Numbered from the stretch's first letter, positions 24,513 through 34,967 are shown. The stretch is DNA of 64,000 nucleotides from an uncultured Bacteroidales bacterium (GCA_902787555.1 CADAGO010000010.1:22506-86505); one strand, 5' to 3'. Notes: generated by a model from the sequence alone, not told the origin. A program made the numbers and translations.

Positions 24513-25624
24513 ATCTTATTCGTGTTATGCATTAACTGATAGTATTCTTCCAGCAATTTGTTGGCTGCTACGAACGAGGTTATCTGTCCGCCCAAAACCT
24601 GACGTTCCATGTCAGGAATCAGTTGCTTGATTTTTTCATTGTAGAAGAAATTGTTCTTCAGATGTTCATTGATGCTTTCGTACATCCAGTATTTGGATTG
24701 TTCGTTGCGACGATATTGGAAATACCCTGAGGCTTTGGTCTTCTCCACATAGTTGAATACCATGCTCATGACCTTATCAATATTCAACCCATAGAACCCA
24801 GAGTAGCAGAGTACTTCTGGAATCAGTCCGCTATCGGGTAGGGGAAACAGATGTAGTGCGTTCCGGAAATGGCTGGCAGCAAGCTCGGCTTTTTCTATGT
24901 TGTTGCCGTCGGCTTTGTTGATTACTATACCATCTGCTATCTCCATAATTCCACGTTTAATGCCCTGTAGTTCATCGCCGGTTCCTGCCAACTGTATTAG
25001 CAGAAAGAAGTCGACCATCGAGTGACAAGCCGTTTCACTTTGTCCTACTCCAACAGTCTCTACGAAAATCTTATCGTAGCCAGCCGCCTCACAAAGGATG
25101 ATGGTTTCGCGAGTCTTGCGGGCGACTCCTCCCAATGAGCCTGCTGTCGGTGAAGGTCGTATGAACGATTTTGGATGAACGGCCAGACGCTCCATACGAG
25201 TTTTGTCACCAAGGATGCTGCCTTTGGTCTTTTCGCTCGATGGGTCGATTGCTAATACGGCGAGCTTGCCTCCATAGTTTTCAAGAACATGAATACCAAA
25301 AGCATCGATGCTGGTTGATTTTCCTGCTCCAGGAACACCAGAAATGCCGACTCTGACAGAGCTGCCTGAGTAGGGCAAGCACTTCTCTATCACTTCTTGT
25401 GCGATGATTTGATGCTCTGGAAGTGTGCTCTCAACGAGAGTTACTGCCTGACTCAATCGGGTGACATCGCCCTTCAAGATTCCGTCTACATACTCAGCAG
25501 GAGTGAAGAGTTTTGTGCGTTTTTTGCGAAAACTCTTCAAGTATGGATTCACCATTTCCTGATGATCCACTCCGGCATTCACCGTCAGTCCTTCGTATTC
25601 TGCACTGTTTTCTGGGTGTTCCAT
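24509..25624 (-). CDS. meaB: MeaB-type GTPase, methylmalonyl-CoA mutase chaperone
   Basis: G3E-family GTPase that loads and protects the B12 cofactor of methylmalonyl-CoA mutase, an enzyme of the succinate-propionate pathway of Bacteroidales. The Walker A is GISGVPGAGKST near residues 93-104; AIDPSSEKTKGSILGDKTRM, VETVGVGQSE (switch region) and VINKADGNN (base-recognition NKxD) follow. 371 residues. It is the first gene of the unit running to the YgjP-like gene, behind a candidate promoter. No mutase gene lies in the window. Confidence 0.95.
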   Translation of the reverse strand: MEHPENSAEYEGLTVNAGVDHQEMVNPYLKSFRKKRTKLFTPAEYVDGILKGDVTRLSQAVTLVESTLPEHQIIAQEVIEKCLPYSGSSVRVGISGVPGAGKSTSIDAFGIHVLENYGGKLAVLAIDPSSEKTKGSILGDKTRMERLAVHPKSFIRPSPTAGSLGGVARKTRETIILCEAAGYDKIFVETVGVGQSETACHSMVDFFLLIQLAGTGDELQGIKRGIMEIADGIVINKADGNNIEKAELAASHFRNALHLFPLPDSGLIPEVLCYSGFYGLNIDKVMSMVFNYVEKTKASGYFQYRRNEQSKYWMYESINEHLKNNFFYNEKIKQLIPDMERQVLGGQITSFVAANKLLEEYYQLMHNTNKI

Positions 25625-25659
25625 AATTGAATGAACAACGTCTGTCTGTACTTCGATGA

Positions 25660-25667
25660 CGAATTTA
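25660..25667 (-). promoter_or_regulatory. Candidate promoter -7 variant for meaB
   Basis: TAAATTCG on the minus strand, 36 bases before the meaB ATG, in the 68-base gap after the DUF349 gene. The same octamer forms the proposed promoter of the GH105 gene at 38197-38204. Confidence 0.35.
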
Positions 25668-25692
25668 CACCTTTTATTAATATATTGGGTCT

Positions 25693-27645
25693 TTAAGAGT
25701 TTGCATCGAGTATTTTGATTTTCTCGCGAATCTCTTTCAAGTCGGCTTTCAACTTGTCAACTTTATGATGCAGTTCTTCAACTAAATTGCTACTCTTATT
25801 GGCCTTTGAGAGATTGAGGAAACCGAGATTGTTTTCGTATGTTTTAATCTCTTGTTCCAAGATTTCGGCCTGACGTACCAACTTATCTCTCATACGGTCG
25901 CCTCCACCTTCGCTTATTACATTCTTGAATCTTTCTACACGACGCTTTGATGCGGTCTCATCAAGGAAGTCGTACAGACGATCCATTTGTGCGCGGAATG
26001 CTTGGTAAACAGCATCTTTCTCTTTGAATGGAACATGTCCAATTTCGTTCCATTCAGTCTGTGCATCTTTCAACTGCTGATGGAGATCTGTTGTCTCCTC
26101 GGGAACGATGGCCTCAAGACGAGCTACAATTGCTCTCTTTTTGCTTAGGTTTTCTGCTTGTTCACCATGCTGCGAAGAAGTGTTCGCTTTCTTTGCTTCA
26201 AAGAAGGTGTCGCAAGCGGCACGGAAACGAGTCCAAAGCGCAACACTGTGTTTCCTTGAAACGGGACCCGTTGCATTCCATTCTTTCTGGAGGGCTATCA
26301 ATGCATCGGCTGTTTTCTTCCAGTCTGTGCTGTCCTTCAGTGCCTCTGCTTTCTCTACCAATTCCGTTTTTTTCTTGAGATTCTCAATTTGGCTGTCACG
26401 AGCTTCTTTAAGAGCTTCAGACCTACGGGCAAAGAATACGTCGCAAGCGGTGCGGAAACGATCATAAATCTTCTGGTTCATCTTTTGTGGAGCAAATCCA
26501 ATTGTTTTCCACTTGGCTTGGAGGCTAATTACCTTTTCGCTCATCTTATTCCAGTCGGCGTATGATTTCAGTGAATCGAGATCAAAGCCTTCAATAATTT
26601 CGCAGATAGCGGTCTTCTGATCCAAGTTCTGATTCTCTACTTCCTTACGTGATTCAAAAAACTCCTGATGGCGTTTGTTGATGATGGTTGATGCTTCTTT
26701 GAAGCGATGCCATACTTCTTCACGGAGTTCCCTGCTTACAGGACCTATTTCGCGGAATTGCTGATGTAGGTTTTGCAAAGTGCGGAATGCTCCTAACACA
26801 TCATTGCTCGCTGCCAGACGTTCTGCAGCTTCACACAATGCTGTTTTCAACTCAAGATTCTTCTTGAAGTCGTAAGCACGGAACTCGTTATTGAGTTTCA
26901 ATGTGTCATAGTATTTTTCTACGTTCACCTGATAAGTCTTCCAAAGTTCTGTGTTCTTTTCTGCTGGAACATCTTTGATGCTATTCCATTCTGTTTGGAG
27001 CGCACGGAACTCGTTGTAAGATTTGTTTACTTCATCAGGATTATCAAGAATCACTTTGATTTTCTCGATAATCTGCAGTTTCCTCAGGTAGTTTTGCTCT
27101 TTCTGTTGCTCTAAGGCTTTGTGTTGAGCAGCACGTTTCTCTCGAACGATATTCATCTCCTCCTTGAATAGTTGCTCCAAAGGGTCGATGATTGGAGTAT
27201 ATGCCTCTGGAGCGCCTCCGTCATCAACATACTGCTTATAGGCAGCTTCTCCTTCTGTCTTGAGGATACGGTAGAAATGGCTTTTCAAAGCATCCACTTC
27301 TTGACGGTTAATCTCTTCTTCGCCTTGCGCGATTTCTTTTAAACGCTCGATGATTCCTTCTTTCGTATCAGGAATCTGCAACTCTGCTACAGGTTCGGCC
27401 TCTGCCTCGGGTTCTGTTTCCACCTCAAGTTCTGCCTCTGCCTCAGGTTCTGTTTCCACCTCGAGTTCTGCCTCTGCCTTAGGTTCTGCTTTCAACTCGG
27501 GTTCAGCCTCTGCTACTTCTGTAGGTTGCTCAACCGGTTGTACTTGTTCTGTTGCTTCTGTAGCTACAACTTCAGTTGCTGTAGTTGCGTCTGTATCAAC
27601 TTCTTCAGGTTTGATTACAGGTTCATTGTTTACTAATTCTTCCAT
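25693..27645 (-). CDS. DUF349 repeat protein with acidic repetitive N-terminus
   Basis: 650-residue cytoplasmic protein, largely helical. Residues about 1-95 are acidic and repetitive, with two exact copies of EAELEVETEP followed by EAEAEP. The rest carries about five DUF349 repeats, recognisable by W-N/K-x-I/T-G-x-V/A/S segments (EWNSIKDVP, REIGPVSRELREEVWHRF, KWKTIGFAPQK, EWNATGPVSRKH, EWNEIGHVPFKEKD), and ends in a coiled coil. The molecular function of DUF349 proteins is not established. It follows cdsA by 30 bases and is probably the last gene of the rsfS-ftsH-cdsA unit. Confidence 0.88.
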   Translation of the reverse strand: MEELVNNEPVIKPEEVDTDATTATEVVATEATEQVQPVEQPTEVAEAEPELKAEPKAEAELEVETEPEAEAELEVETEPEAEAEPVAELQIPDTKEGIIERLKEIAQGEEEINRQEVDALKSHFYRILKTEGEAAYKQYVDDGGAPEAYTPIIDPLEQLFKEEMNIVREKRAAQHKALEQQKEQNYLRKLQIIEKIKVILDNPDEVNKSYNEFRALQTEWNSIKDVPAEKNTELWKTYQVNVEKYYDTLKLNNEFRAYDFKKNLELKTALCEAAERLAASNDVLGAFRTLQNLHQQFREIGPVSRELREEVWHRFKEASTIINKRHQEFFESRKEVENQNLDQKTAICEIIEGFDLDSLKSYADWNKMSEKVISLQAKWKTIGFAPQKMNQKIYDRFRTACDVFFARRSEALKEARDSQIENLKKKTELVEKAEALKDSTDWKKTADALIALQKEWNATGPVSRKHSVALWTRFRAACDTFFEAKKANTSSQHGEQAENLSKKRAIVARLEAIVPEETTDLHQQLKDAQTEWNEIGHVPFKEKDAVYQAFRAQMDRLYDFLDETASKRRVERFKNVISEGGGDRMRDKLVRQAEILEQEIKTYENNLGFLNLSKANKSSNLVEELHHKVDKLKADLKEIREKIKILDANS

Positions 27646-27675
27646 TTTGTATTATTTTTAGTTATGTTTTTTTCG

Positions 27676-28533
27676 TTATACGAATATCTCATTCATGGTG
27701 TAGATATATACTACTGCCATAGGAATGGCAAGGAGTGAACTGTCAAATCGATCGAGCATCCCTCCATGTCCAGGCAGAATTTTGCCTGAATCTTTGATGC
27801 CTAATTTCCGTTTTATCTGTGATTCTACCAAATCTCCCCAAGTGCCAAAACCAATGACCACGATGGCAAGACCAGCCCATGCGAGTCGGTTGGGTAGGTC
27901 TTCTGAAGTAAAACTCTGATTGAATGAAGCGATCACTTGTGACACTCCGATAGCCATAACAAAGGAAGCTATACATCCTTCCCATGACTTCTTGGGTGAA
28001 ATGCGTGGAAATAGTCGGTGCCGTCCCAGCCAAGTGCCAAACCCATAAGCGGCTGAGTCACCAAACCAGATAAAGATAAATACCGACAGCACAAATACAG
28101 GGTTGTAAATTACCCCATTATTAACAGAGATAAATGACAGGGTATTGAGTAACGCAAACGGTAACGCAATGTAGAGTTGCGACATCATGGTGAAAGCCCA
28201 ATTCATCAGCACGTTGTTCTTTGGAAAATAAAGTTCCACAATCAGCAGGTACACTAATGTAATCAAGTACGGAATGAATATCTCTGAACCTGTGATGTTC
28301 GCGTTGAATGCCATGATAGCACCAAACAGGTACACAGATGCCACTGTTGTAATCATTCGATTGATTTGACAGCCTTGGTACTTGTTCATGAGGGAGCAAA
28401 ACTCCCACGTTGTTGCTCCTGAGAAGATGGCAAACAAAATACCATAACTGATAGGATGCCATAGAATACATCCTACGACAATCACTACGAATGTCAGTCC
28501 TGTAATGGTGCGTATGATAAAATTATTATTCAT
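27676..28533 (-). CDS. cdsA: Phosphatidate cytidylyltransferase
   Basis: Integral membrane enzyme that makes CDP-diacylglycerol from phosphatidic acid and CTP. The start is the ATG at 28533 (MNNNFIIRTITG); the longer frame begins with GTG. There are about eight hydrophobic segments, and the C-terminal family signature reads SQIKRKLGIKDSGKILPGHG followed by GMLDRFDS, holding the conserved aspartates; KKSWEG precedes it. 285 residues. It lies 40 bases after ftsH, an order common in Bacteroidales. Confidence 0.95.
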   Translation of the reverse strand: MNNNFIIRTITGLTFVVIVVGCILWHPISYGILFAIFSGATTWEFCSLMNKYQGCQINRMITTVASVYLFGAIMAFNANITGSEIFIPYLITLVYLLIVELYFPKNNVLMNWAFTMMSQLYIALPFALLNTLSFISVNNGVIYNPVFVLSVFIFIWFGDSAAYGFGTWLGRHRLFPRISPKKSWEGCIASFVMAIGVSQVIASFNQSFTSEDLPNRLAWAGLAIVVIGFGTWGDLVESQIKRKLGIKDSGKILPGHGGMLDRFDSSLLAIPMAVVYIYTMNEIFV

Positions 28534-28573
28534 GTTCACTATTAATTCTCTAATCACGGTTCATTCTTTTCTT

Positions 28574-30922
28574 TTACCATCCAAATAGCGTTTGCTCTTG
28601 AGGGGTAGTGGAAGGTCTTTCTTTCTCGCCGTTCTGCTGTTGAGGCTCTGCTTTTTGGGGACTATCGGCTTGATCGGCAACAGGTTTTGGCTCTGCGGTA
28701 GGTTCTATGGGGTCAATCAGCTCGAAAGGTTCTATTATGTCTGCCTCCTCAGGAACTGCTTCATCTGTGACAGAAGTCTCGTAAGTGGTGACTTTCAGTT
28801 CGTGAAAGGGCTTTGGCTCATGCTTTTCCTCTTTGGGCTTATCTTCCGATTCCTTATTTCCTTCTACATTTTTCCCTTCTACGAGTTCTCCGTTCTTTGC
28901 TTTTTCCACTACGGCTTCAACTACTTTTTTGCGGATGAATTCTTCATTCTCTATGCTGTGGTCAGTGCCGTAAGTGTTATCAAGAGGTTGCTGGTCGGCA
29001 TTCGCTGCGAGTATTTCTTCTGTACGTGATACCCAAGGACGTTTGCCAAAGATGTGCTCTACGTCTTCCGCGTATATTACTTCCCTGTCGATCAGGAGTT
29101 GTGCTAATGCTTCATGTCCTTCTTTGTGCTCGCGTAGGATTTGTTTTGCACGTTCGTATTGCTCAGCAATAAGTTTCTTCACTTCTTCATCAATCAACTG
29201 AGCAGTATGGTCGCTATATGGTTTGGTGAATGCATATTCGTCGTTGTTGTAGTAGCAAAGGTTTGGCAGTGAATCGCTCATACCTGCGTAAGCAATCATT
29301 CCATATGACCGCTTGGTGACTTTCTCCAAGTCATTCATGGCTCCAGTTGATATCCTTCCAATACATAGGTCTTCGGCGGCACGACCTCCAAGGGTGGCAC
29401 AGATGTCATCCAACATCTCTTCCTTTGTCGTAATCTGTCGTTCCTCTGGCATATACCATGCGGCACCCAATGCTTGACCTCTTGGGACAATCGTCACTTT
29501 AACCAATGGATTCGCATACTGACAGAACCAACTGATAGTAGCATGTCCTGCTTCGTGGAGGGCAATGGCACGTTTCTCTTCTGCTGTCATTACTTTGGTC
29601 TTTTTCTCCAAACCGCCAATGATGCGATCCACAGCATCAAGGAAACACTGTTTATTAACCCAAGTGCTGTTGTTTCTGGCTGCAATCAATGCTGCTTCAT
29701 TGCAGACATTTGCAATATCTGCACCAGAGAATCCAGGAGTCTGGCGGGCTAACATATCTACATCGACAGTTTCGTCTATCTTAATAGGACGAAGGTGTAC
29801 GTTGAAGATAGCTTTTCGTTCGTTGAGGTCTGGTAAATCTACATGAATTTGCCTGTCAAAGCGACCTGCACGCAGCAATGCCTTATCGAGTACGTCTGCA
29901 CGGTTGGTAGCAGCAAGGATAATGATGCCGCTGTTTGTGCCGAATCCGTCCATCTCTGTAAGTAATTGGTTCAGAGTGTTCTCTCGTTCGTCATTACCTC
30001 CGATGCTTGCCTTGTTGCCTCTGGCGCGTCCGATGGCATCAATTTCATCGATGAAGATGATACATGGTGACTTTTCCTTTGCTTGCTGGAACAGGTCTCT
30101 CACACGGCTGGCACCCACTCCTACGAACATCTCTACGAAATCAGAACCAGACATAGAGAAGAACGGAACATCTGCTTCGCCTGCTACCGCTTTGGCAAGC
30201 AGGGTCTTACCTGTTCCTGGGGGACCAACAAGCAAGGCTCCCTTTGGAATCTTACCTCCTAATTCTGTGTATTTCTTAGGATTCTTTAAGAAATCCACAA
30301 TTTCATGCACTTCACGTTTGGCTTCTGTCTGACCTGCAACGTCCTTGAAGGTGATTTTAGTCGTTGTGCCGTTTTGGTCGAACAATTTTGCTTTAGATTT
30401 GCCAAAGCTGAAGATTCCGCCACCGATTCCTCCACTTCCCATGCGATTCATGATGAAGAACCAGAATACTACCAACAACAAGAGTGGACCTATCTGAATA
30501 AGGATGTTCCATAGGGTGTTGTCATCACGTTCATAGCTTACTTTTCCGCTAAACTTACCACGAACGCGTGCCGAGTCAATCTTGTTTTCAAGACTGCTGA
30601 CAGAACCGAACTCGACTTGTGGAACACGTTGGGCGGTCTTTTGTTTACTTACATCTCCATAAATATATTTTTCGCCTTTATCGTCTAAGCTGAACTTCAA
30701 TGTCAGATAGTCTTTGTTGACAAGTATTTCCTTCACATATCCGCTGTCCAAACATGCTTGGAAATCAGTATAAGCCAATTGCTTTGATGGAGAAGTGCCT
30801 GATTTCGTTAGAAATACATAAGCAACACCCGCTAATAAGAATAAGTACAACCAGCTTAAATTATATTTAGGCTTACGCATCTTGTTTGATGCATTATTTC
30901 TGTTGTTTGTTTCCTTTGCCAT
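28574..30922 (-). CDS. ftsH: ATP-dependent zinc metalloprotease FtsH
   Basis: Membrane-anchored AAA+ protease for quality control. The start is the ATG at 30922 ([10 protein letters not shown]), because the longer frame opens with TTG. Two membrane segments (about 18-37 and 125-150) flank a periplasmic domain. The AAA module has Walker A GPPGTGKT near 234, Walker [16 protein letters not shown], and the second region of homology [20 protein letters not shown]; the zinc site HEAGH is near 456. The last about 140 residues are an acidic, Pro/Glu/Lys-rich tail with no clear fold, making the protein (782 residues) clearly longer than the E. coli enzyme (644). It lies 27 bases after rsfS. Confidence 0.97.
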   Translation of the reverse strand: MAKETNNRNNASNKMRKPKYNLSWLYLFLLAGVAYVFLTKSGTSPSKQLAYTDFQACLDSGYVKEILVNKDYLTLKFSLDDKGEKYIYGDVSKQKTAQRVPQVEFGSVSSLENKIDSARVRGKFSGKVSYERDDNTLWNILIQIGPLLLLVVFWFFIMNRMGSGGIGGGIFSFGKSKAKLFDQNGTTTKITFKDVAGQTEAKREVHEIVDFLKNPKKYTELGGKIPKGALLVGPPGTGKTLLAKAVAGEADVPFFSMSGSDFVEMFVGVGASRVRDLFQQAKEKSPCIIFIDEIDAIGRARGNKASIGGNDERENTLNQLLTEMDGFGTNSGIIILAATNRADVLDKALLRAGRFDRQIHVDLPDLNERKAIFNVHLRPIKIDETVDVDMLARQTPGFSGADIANVCNEAALIAARNNSTWVNKQCFLDAVDRIIGGLEKKTKVMTAEEKRAIALHEAGHATISWFCQYANPLVKVTIVPRGQALGAAWYMPEERQITTKEEMLDDICATLGGRAAEDLCIGRISTGAMNDLEKVTKRSYGMIAYAGMSDSLPNLCYYNNDEYAFTKPYSDHTAQLIDEEVKKLIAEQYERAKQILREHKEGHEALAQLLIDREVIYAEDVEHIFGKRPWVSRTEEILAANADQQPLDNTYGTDHSIENEEFIRKKVVEAVVEKAKNGELVEGKNVEGNKESEDKPKEEKHEPKPFHELKVTTYETSVTDEAVPEEADIIEPFELIDPIEPTAEPKPVADQADSPQKAEPQQQNGEKERPSTTPQEQTLFGW

Positions 30923-30948
30923 TTCGTCTTTTCCTTCTACTATCAAGT

Positions 30949-31308
30949 TTAATCAAGATCTGGGATATCAGTCAAGTCCGCATCTTCCCACAGATTATCG
31001 ATGTCATAGAATTGCCTGTATTCGGGCACAAACACATGTACCACGATGTCAGCATAATCCATTGCAATCCATAAACTGTTGCGCTGCCCGTCAACCGTAA
31101 TTGGGCGAGTATCACGCTTCTCACGCATCATGTCACCAACTGATTCTGCGATAGCATGTACTTGGGTCGGTGTGTTCCCCTCGCAAATCACCAGATAATT
31201 ACATATCGTGTCGTCGATTTTTGATAAATCGACCACACGGATATTCTTCCCCTTCTTTTCTTGCATACCGTCAACAACGGTCTTGACAAACTTGTTCAAT
31301 CTCTTCAT
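30949..31308 (-). CDS. rsfS: Ribosomal silencing factor RsfS
   Basis: 119-residue RsfS/Iojap protein that binds ribosomal protein L14 on the large subunit and blocks subunit joining when nutrients are low. The family core is visible: VVDLSKIDDTICNYLVICEG, then AIAESVGDMM and SLWIAMDYADIVVHVFVPEY, then FYDIDNLW. First gene of the rsfS-ftsH-cdsA-DUF349 unit, behind a clear promoter. Confidence 0.95.
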   Translation of the reverse strand: MKRLNKFVKTVVDGMQEKKGKNIRVVDLSKIDDTICNYLVICEGNTPTQVHAIAESVGDMMREKRDTRPITVDGQRNSLWIAMDYADIVVHVFVPEYRQFYDIDNLWEDADLTDIPDLD

Positions 31309-31326
31309 TCTAATCTAAATTTGGTA

Positions 31327-31357
31327 CAAAGATAGCAAAAGCCGAGCGATACACAAA
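31327..31357 (-). promoter_or_regulatory. Promoter of the rsfS-ftsH-cdsA unit
   Basis: Minus strand: TTTG (31357-31354), 19 bases, TATCTTTG (31334-31327). A full match to the Bacteroidetes consensus, 19 bases before the rsfS ATG. Confidence 0.75.
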
Positions 31358-31474
31358 ATAAATTTGCATTTATTTTAATTTCGAGGGCATATTTTATCTT
31401 CGATAAAGTCAAAGATACTAAAAAACAGTAAAATGGAGCGCAAAAAAATGTCTTTTGTATCTGTGAGGCGATTA

Positions 31475-31504
31475 CAAAAAAGGGAACTCCGCAAAGAGTT
31501 CCCC
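31475..31504 (-). terminator. Rho-independent terminator after the small outer-membrane protein gene
   Basis: Minus strand: GGGAACTC, six-base loop, GAGTTCCC, then TTTTTT. A perfect eight-base stem 30 bases after the stop at 31535. Confidence 0.92.
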
Positions 31505-31534
31505 ATCTGTTTCTTAATTACAGCATGATGTATG

Positions 31535-32269
31535 CTACAGCGCGATTCTTGTGGTTAACATAATGTAGCCAACCTTACGTTTAAAACCATCTACTTTTTC
31601 AACGTCTTTTGAGAAGAAGTTATGGAAAGGAACTGATACTTGAAGCTGGTACGAATACTTTCCGTCATTATGAGAACGCGAATATGCTACATCAAGGCCA
31701 AATCCGCTACGTAGCTTGTCCTTCTTTGGACCAGCCATTCTGCCTCCGCTTCCTGTCAAGAGGTCGTAGAATGTACCCAGTTCTAAAGTGTGTTCTGAAC
31801 TTTTACCAATAACCACTCCTAAACGTGGTTGGAAGTAATAGCCGCGAATGCTATTAAACTGTTTGAACACCACTTCCTGGCTTTTGAAATATGCTCCGGC
31901 ATATAGTCCGATTAATGAAGGTTTCCATGAAGCGTCAACACCGATGGCATAGTCACCAGGATTCGTAAATGGGTTTGCAAAAGCACGGTGATAAGGGCAG
32001 TAGATTTCTGTCACACCTCCGAAGCCCTTTTTCTGAACACCAATAGGAAATACCAAGTCCGCATCTGGAATGATTCTGTCGGCTGCGATAGAGTCTGCCT
32101 GATTCTCGCCGAAGAGCAGCGTTTTTGAAGAAACTGTCACAGCGTCCCAAATGAGCATTGTGAAGTAGTTGGTAGTCCAAGCACGTGAATTGATAGTCCA
32201 TTCTTCTTGGGCTGATACATTGGCGGTAAATAGGATTGCCAATACGATTGAAGCTAATAGTTTTTTCAT
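31535..32269 (-). CDS. Predicted outer-membrane beta-barrel protein of unknown function
   Basis: 244 residues with a signal peptide (KLLASIVLAILFTANVSAQ). The mature part alternates short amphipathic strands with Gly/aromatic turns (YAIGVDASWKPSLIGLYAGA; YYFQPRLGVVIGK; LRSGFGLDVAYSR) and ends MLTTRIAL, as outer-membrane barrels do. Not recognised as a named family. It is a single-gene unit with its own promoter and a strong terminator, facing away from the histidine kinase gene. Confidence 0.75.
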   Translation of the reverse strand: MKKLLASIVLAILFTANVSAQEEWTINSRAWTTNYFTMLIWDAVTVSSKTLLFGENQADSIAADRIIPDADLVFPIGVQKKGFGGVTEIYCPYHRAFANPFTNPGDYAIGVDASWKPSLIGLYAGAYFKSQEVVFKQFNSIRGYYFQPRLGVVIGKSSEHTLELGTFYDLLTGSGGRMAGPKKDKLRSGFGLDVAYSRSHNDGKYSYQLQVSVPFHNFFSKDVEKVDGFKRKVGYIMLTTRIAL

Positions 32270-32335
32270 TTTTTTTTCTATTTTTTTGATGATGATTTTC
32301 TATGGTTTTTGATCATTCTCCATCCTAAATCGCTG

Positions 32336-32343
32336 CAAAGGTA
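32336..32343 (-). promoter_or_regulatory. Promoter -7 element for the small outer-membrane protein gene
   Basis: TACCTTTG on the minus strand, 67 bases before the ATG; the upstream CGTTTAG about 20 bases away could serve as the -33 box. Confidence 0.55.
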
Positions 32344-32428
32344 CGAATTATTTTTCTATTCTAAACGAAAAACCTTAAAAAAAACAAAAAAAATGCAATA
32401 AAACAAACGTTCTTGCGTTTTTGTAAGC

Positions 32429-33592
32429 ATGAAGTGGTTTGAACGCATCAAGAACGTGAAGCTGTTGCTGATTATTGCGGCCATTATTATTGCCATTGCT
32501 TCGCTGCTGACATCCAAGTATTTGATTGACGACCTCAAGCGCGAGGAACTCAATAAGATGGAGGTGTGGGCTGAAGCGATGCGTTCGCTCAATCAAGCAG
32601 ATGAAAACACAGATATCAACTTGGTGCTAAAAGTATTGAATGGCAACAATACTATCCCTGTAGTGGTGCTCGATTCCGATGGAGAGGTGCAGACTTCTCG
32701 CAATTTGGGGAAGGTATTCAAGGCTGACCAAGATTCGCTCCCTGAAATAAAATCGATGGCCCAAGCGATGAAAAAGGCCCGTCAAACTATTCGTATCAAT
32801 TTGGATGATGCTGACGATTACATAGAGATATGTTACGATGAATCACTGATGCTAAAGCGCCTGGCGGTATATCCTTATATTCAGTTGGGTGTTGTTGTCA
32901 TCTTCGTGCTGATTGCACTCTTTGCCCTGTTCGCTTCGATGAAAGCAGAACAGAATAAAGTGTGGGTAGGGCTTTCGAAGGAGACTGCTCATCAGTTGGG
33001 CACACCTATCTCATCGTTGACCGCATGGACAGAGGTGCTCCGAGATACTTATCCGGACGATGAAATGTTGCCTGAGATGGAGAAAGATGTAAAGCGCCTG
33101 GAGCGTATTGCAGAGCGATTCTCGAAGATTGGTTCTATTCCCGAACTCAAGGAAGTGGACATCAAGGAGGTACTTGGCCGAGTCGTGGAATATATGGCAC
33201 ATCGCACATCAAGCAAGGTAGTCATCAGTACCCATTTCCCAGACCATCGTATCGAGGTTAAAATGGTGGCCTCACTCTTTGAGTGGGTGGTAGAGAATCT
33301 CTGTAAGAATGCAGTAGATGCTATGAATGGAACGGGACGTATCGACCTATATCTGCAAGATTGGGGCGATAGTGTGGTGCTTGAAGTGACAGATACAGGA
33401 AAGGGTATGCCAAAGAGCCATTTCAAGTCGGTATTCAAGCCTGGTTTCACAACCAAAGCTCGTGGATGGGGATTGGGACTTTCGTTGGCGAAACGTATTG
33501 TGGAGGAATATCATAAGGGCAAGATATTCGTCAAATCTTCTGAAGTGGGGAAGGGTACTACTTTCCGCATCGAATTACCCAAAGGCCAATAA
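32429..33592 (+). CDS. Membrane sensor histidine kinase (orphan)
   Basis: 387-residue two-component sensor. Two membrane segments (about 12-31 and 145-168) enclose a periplasmic or extracytoplasmic sensor of about 110 residues. The phosphoacceptor His is in KETAHQLGTPISSL (about 187), the N box is NLCKNAVDAMNG, and the ATP-binding glycine boxes are DTGKGMPKSHF and GWGLGLSLAKRIVEEY. No HAMP domain is obvious and no response regulator gene is adjacent, so the partner lies elsewhere. Its end overlaps the end of the convergent symporter gene by 35 bases. Confidence 0.93.
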   Translation: MKWFERIKNVKLLLIIAAIIIAIASLLTSKYLIDDLKREELNKMEVWAEAMRSLNQADENTDINLVLKVLNGNNTIPVVVLDSDGEVQTSRNLGKVFKADQDSLPEIKSMAQAMKKARQTIRINLDDADDYIEICYDESLMLKRLAVYPYIQLGVVVIFVLIALFALFASMKAEQNKVWVGLSKETAHQLGTPISSLTAWTEVLRDTYPDDEMLPEMEKDVKRLERIAERFSKIGSIPELKEVDIKEVLGRVVEYMAHRTSSKVVISTHFPDHRIEVKMVASLFEWVVENLCKNAVDAMNGTGRIDLYLQDWGDSVVLEVTDTGKGMPKSHFKSVFKPGFTTKARGWGLGLSLAKRIVEEYHKGKIFVKSSEVGKGTTFRIELPKGQ

Positions 33593-34967
33593 AGGTCAGC
33601 AGTCCATTCAGTAGCAATATTTCATAGCCGAACTTGTATCCAGTCAGGTGTAAAGTGGTTGTATCTATCGCATAGCAGATAACGGGAGATGCGATTGATA
33701 CGTAGGGCACCCATTTGTTTCTTATCTGCTTTTTCGTGAGCATGCAGAAAGCAAACAGTCCCAAAAGCGGCCCATACGTATAGCTTACTAATGTGTAAAT
33801 CAAGTCCATCACACTTCCGCTTCCTAAGGCATTGAAAGCAAGGGCGCATAGCAGGAAAGCTACTATCACGAATAGATGAACCCGCTTACGCAATCGCTCG
33901 TCGTGCTCTTTCTGCAAAATGTCGATACACAGTGACGTGGTGAGAGCTGTCATCGATGAGTCTGCACTTGAGAACGCGCTAGCTACGATACCTATTCCGA
34001 AACAGATCAAGGCTGTTTGCCCCAAAGCCTCCGACATGACTACATTCGACAAAAGTGCATCACCTTTTGCAGGAATCTCCATCCCCATTTGACCATAGAG
34101 CAACAGTAGCAGGATGCCAAGTGCAAGAAATAATAGGTTGACAGGTACAAACATCACTCCATAGCTGCACATATCCTTCTGAGCTGCCCGTAAGTTTTTG
34201 CAGGTGAGGTTCTTCTGCATCATGTCTTGATCCAATCCTGTCATCACAATTACCACAAAGACACCACTTAGGAACTGCTTCCAGAAGTACTGTTTCGAGG
34301 TCCAGTCGTTGAATTCAAATATCTTGGAATGAGGACTGTTCCATACGGCTGCCCATGCATCTGAGAATGAGAAGTCGAGCTTTGTGCATACTTGAATCAT
34401 GATGATGATAAGTGCAACGAGGAGGATGAAGGTCTGTAGCACATCAGTCCATACTAATGTTCTGATTCCACTCCTTCTTGTGTATATCCATATGAACAAC
34501 AACGTGATGATAGCAGTCACGGTATAAGGAATACCATATTGGTCGGCTACACATATTTGAAGAATCTGAACTACTACATAGAATTTTGCTGCTGCACCTA
34601 ATAGTTTCGAGAGGATGAAAAACCACGCACCAGTCTTGTAACTTGTGTCTCCTAATCGATGCTGCAGATAGGTGTAGATGGATGTCAGGTTGTATTTATA
34701 GTAAAGTGGTAGTAGCACAAATGCCACAATGATATACCCTACGATAAAGCCCAGACACATCTGAATGTAGGTCATGTCTGTGGTCATCACCCATCCAGGT
34801 ACACCAATGAATGTCACCCCACTAATTGATGCACCAATCATTCCAAACGCCACTAGTGCCCAAGGTGACTTGCGCCCAGCCCTGAAGAATGCATCATTGC
34901 CGCCCTTCCCGGTAAGACGGGCAACTATAAGCAGCACAGCGAAATATATGAGTAGAGCGATTAGCAT
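33558..34967 (-). CDS. Sodium:solute symporter (SSF family)
   Basis: 469-residue transporter with about 12-13 hydrophobic segments. The N-terminal pattern LIYFAVLLIVARLTGKGGND followed by FFRAGRKSPW and GMIGASISGVTFIGVPGWV is characteristic of the solute:sodium symporter family, as are TDVLQTFILLVAL and SSADSSMTALTTSL. The substrate (amino acid, sugar, nucleobase or acid) cannot be told. It lies 12 bases after cca, so they probably share a transcript. Confidence 0.9.
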   Translation of the reverse strand: MLIALLIYFAVLLIVARLTGKGGNDAFFRAGRKSPWALVAFGMIGASISGVTFIGVPGWVMTTDMTYIQMCLGFIVGYIIVAFVLLPLYYKYNLTSIYTYLQHRLGDTSYKTGAWFFILSKLLGAAAKFYVVVQILQICVADQYGIPYTVTAIITLLFIWIYTRRSGIRTLVWTDVLQTFILLVALIIIMIQVCTKLDFSFSDAWAAVWNSPHSKIFEFNDWTSKQYFWKQFLSGVFVVIVMTGLDQDMMQKNLTCKNLRAAQKDMCSYGVMFVPVNLLFLALGILLLLLYGQMGMEIPAKGDALLSNVVMSEALGQTALICFGIGIVASAFSSADSSMTALTTSLCIDILQKEHDERLRKRVHLFVIVAFLLCALAFNALGSGSVMDLIYTLVSYTYGPLLGLFAFCMLTKKQIRNKWVPYVSIASPVICYAIDTTTLHLTGYKFGYEILLLNGLLTFIGLWVIRCGK

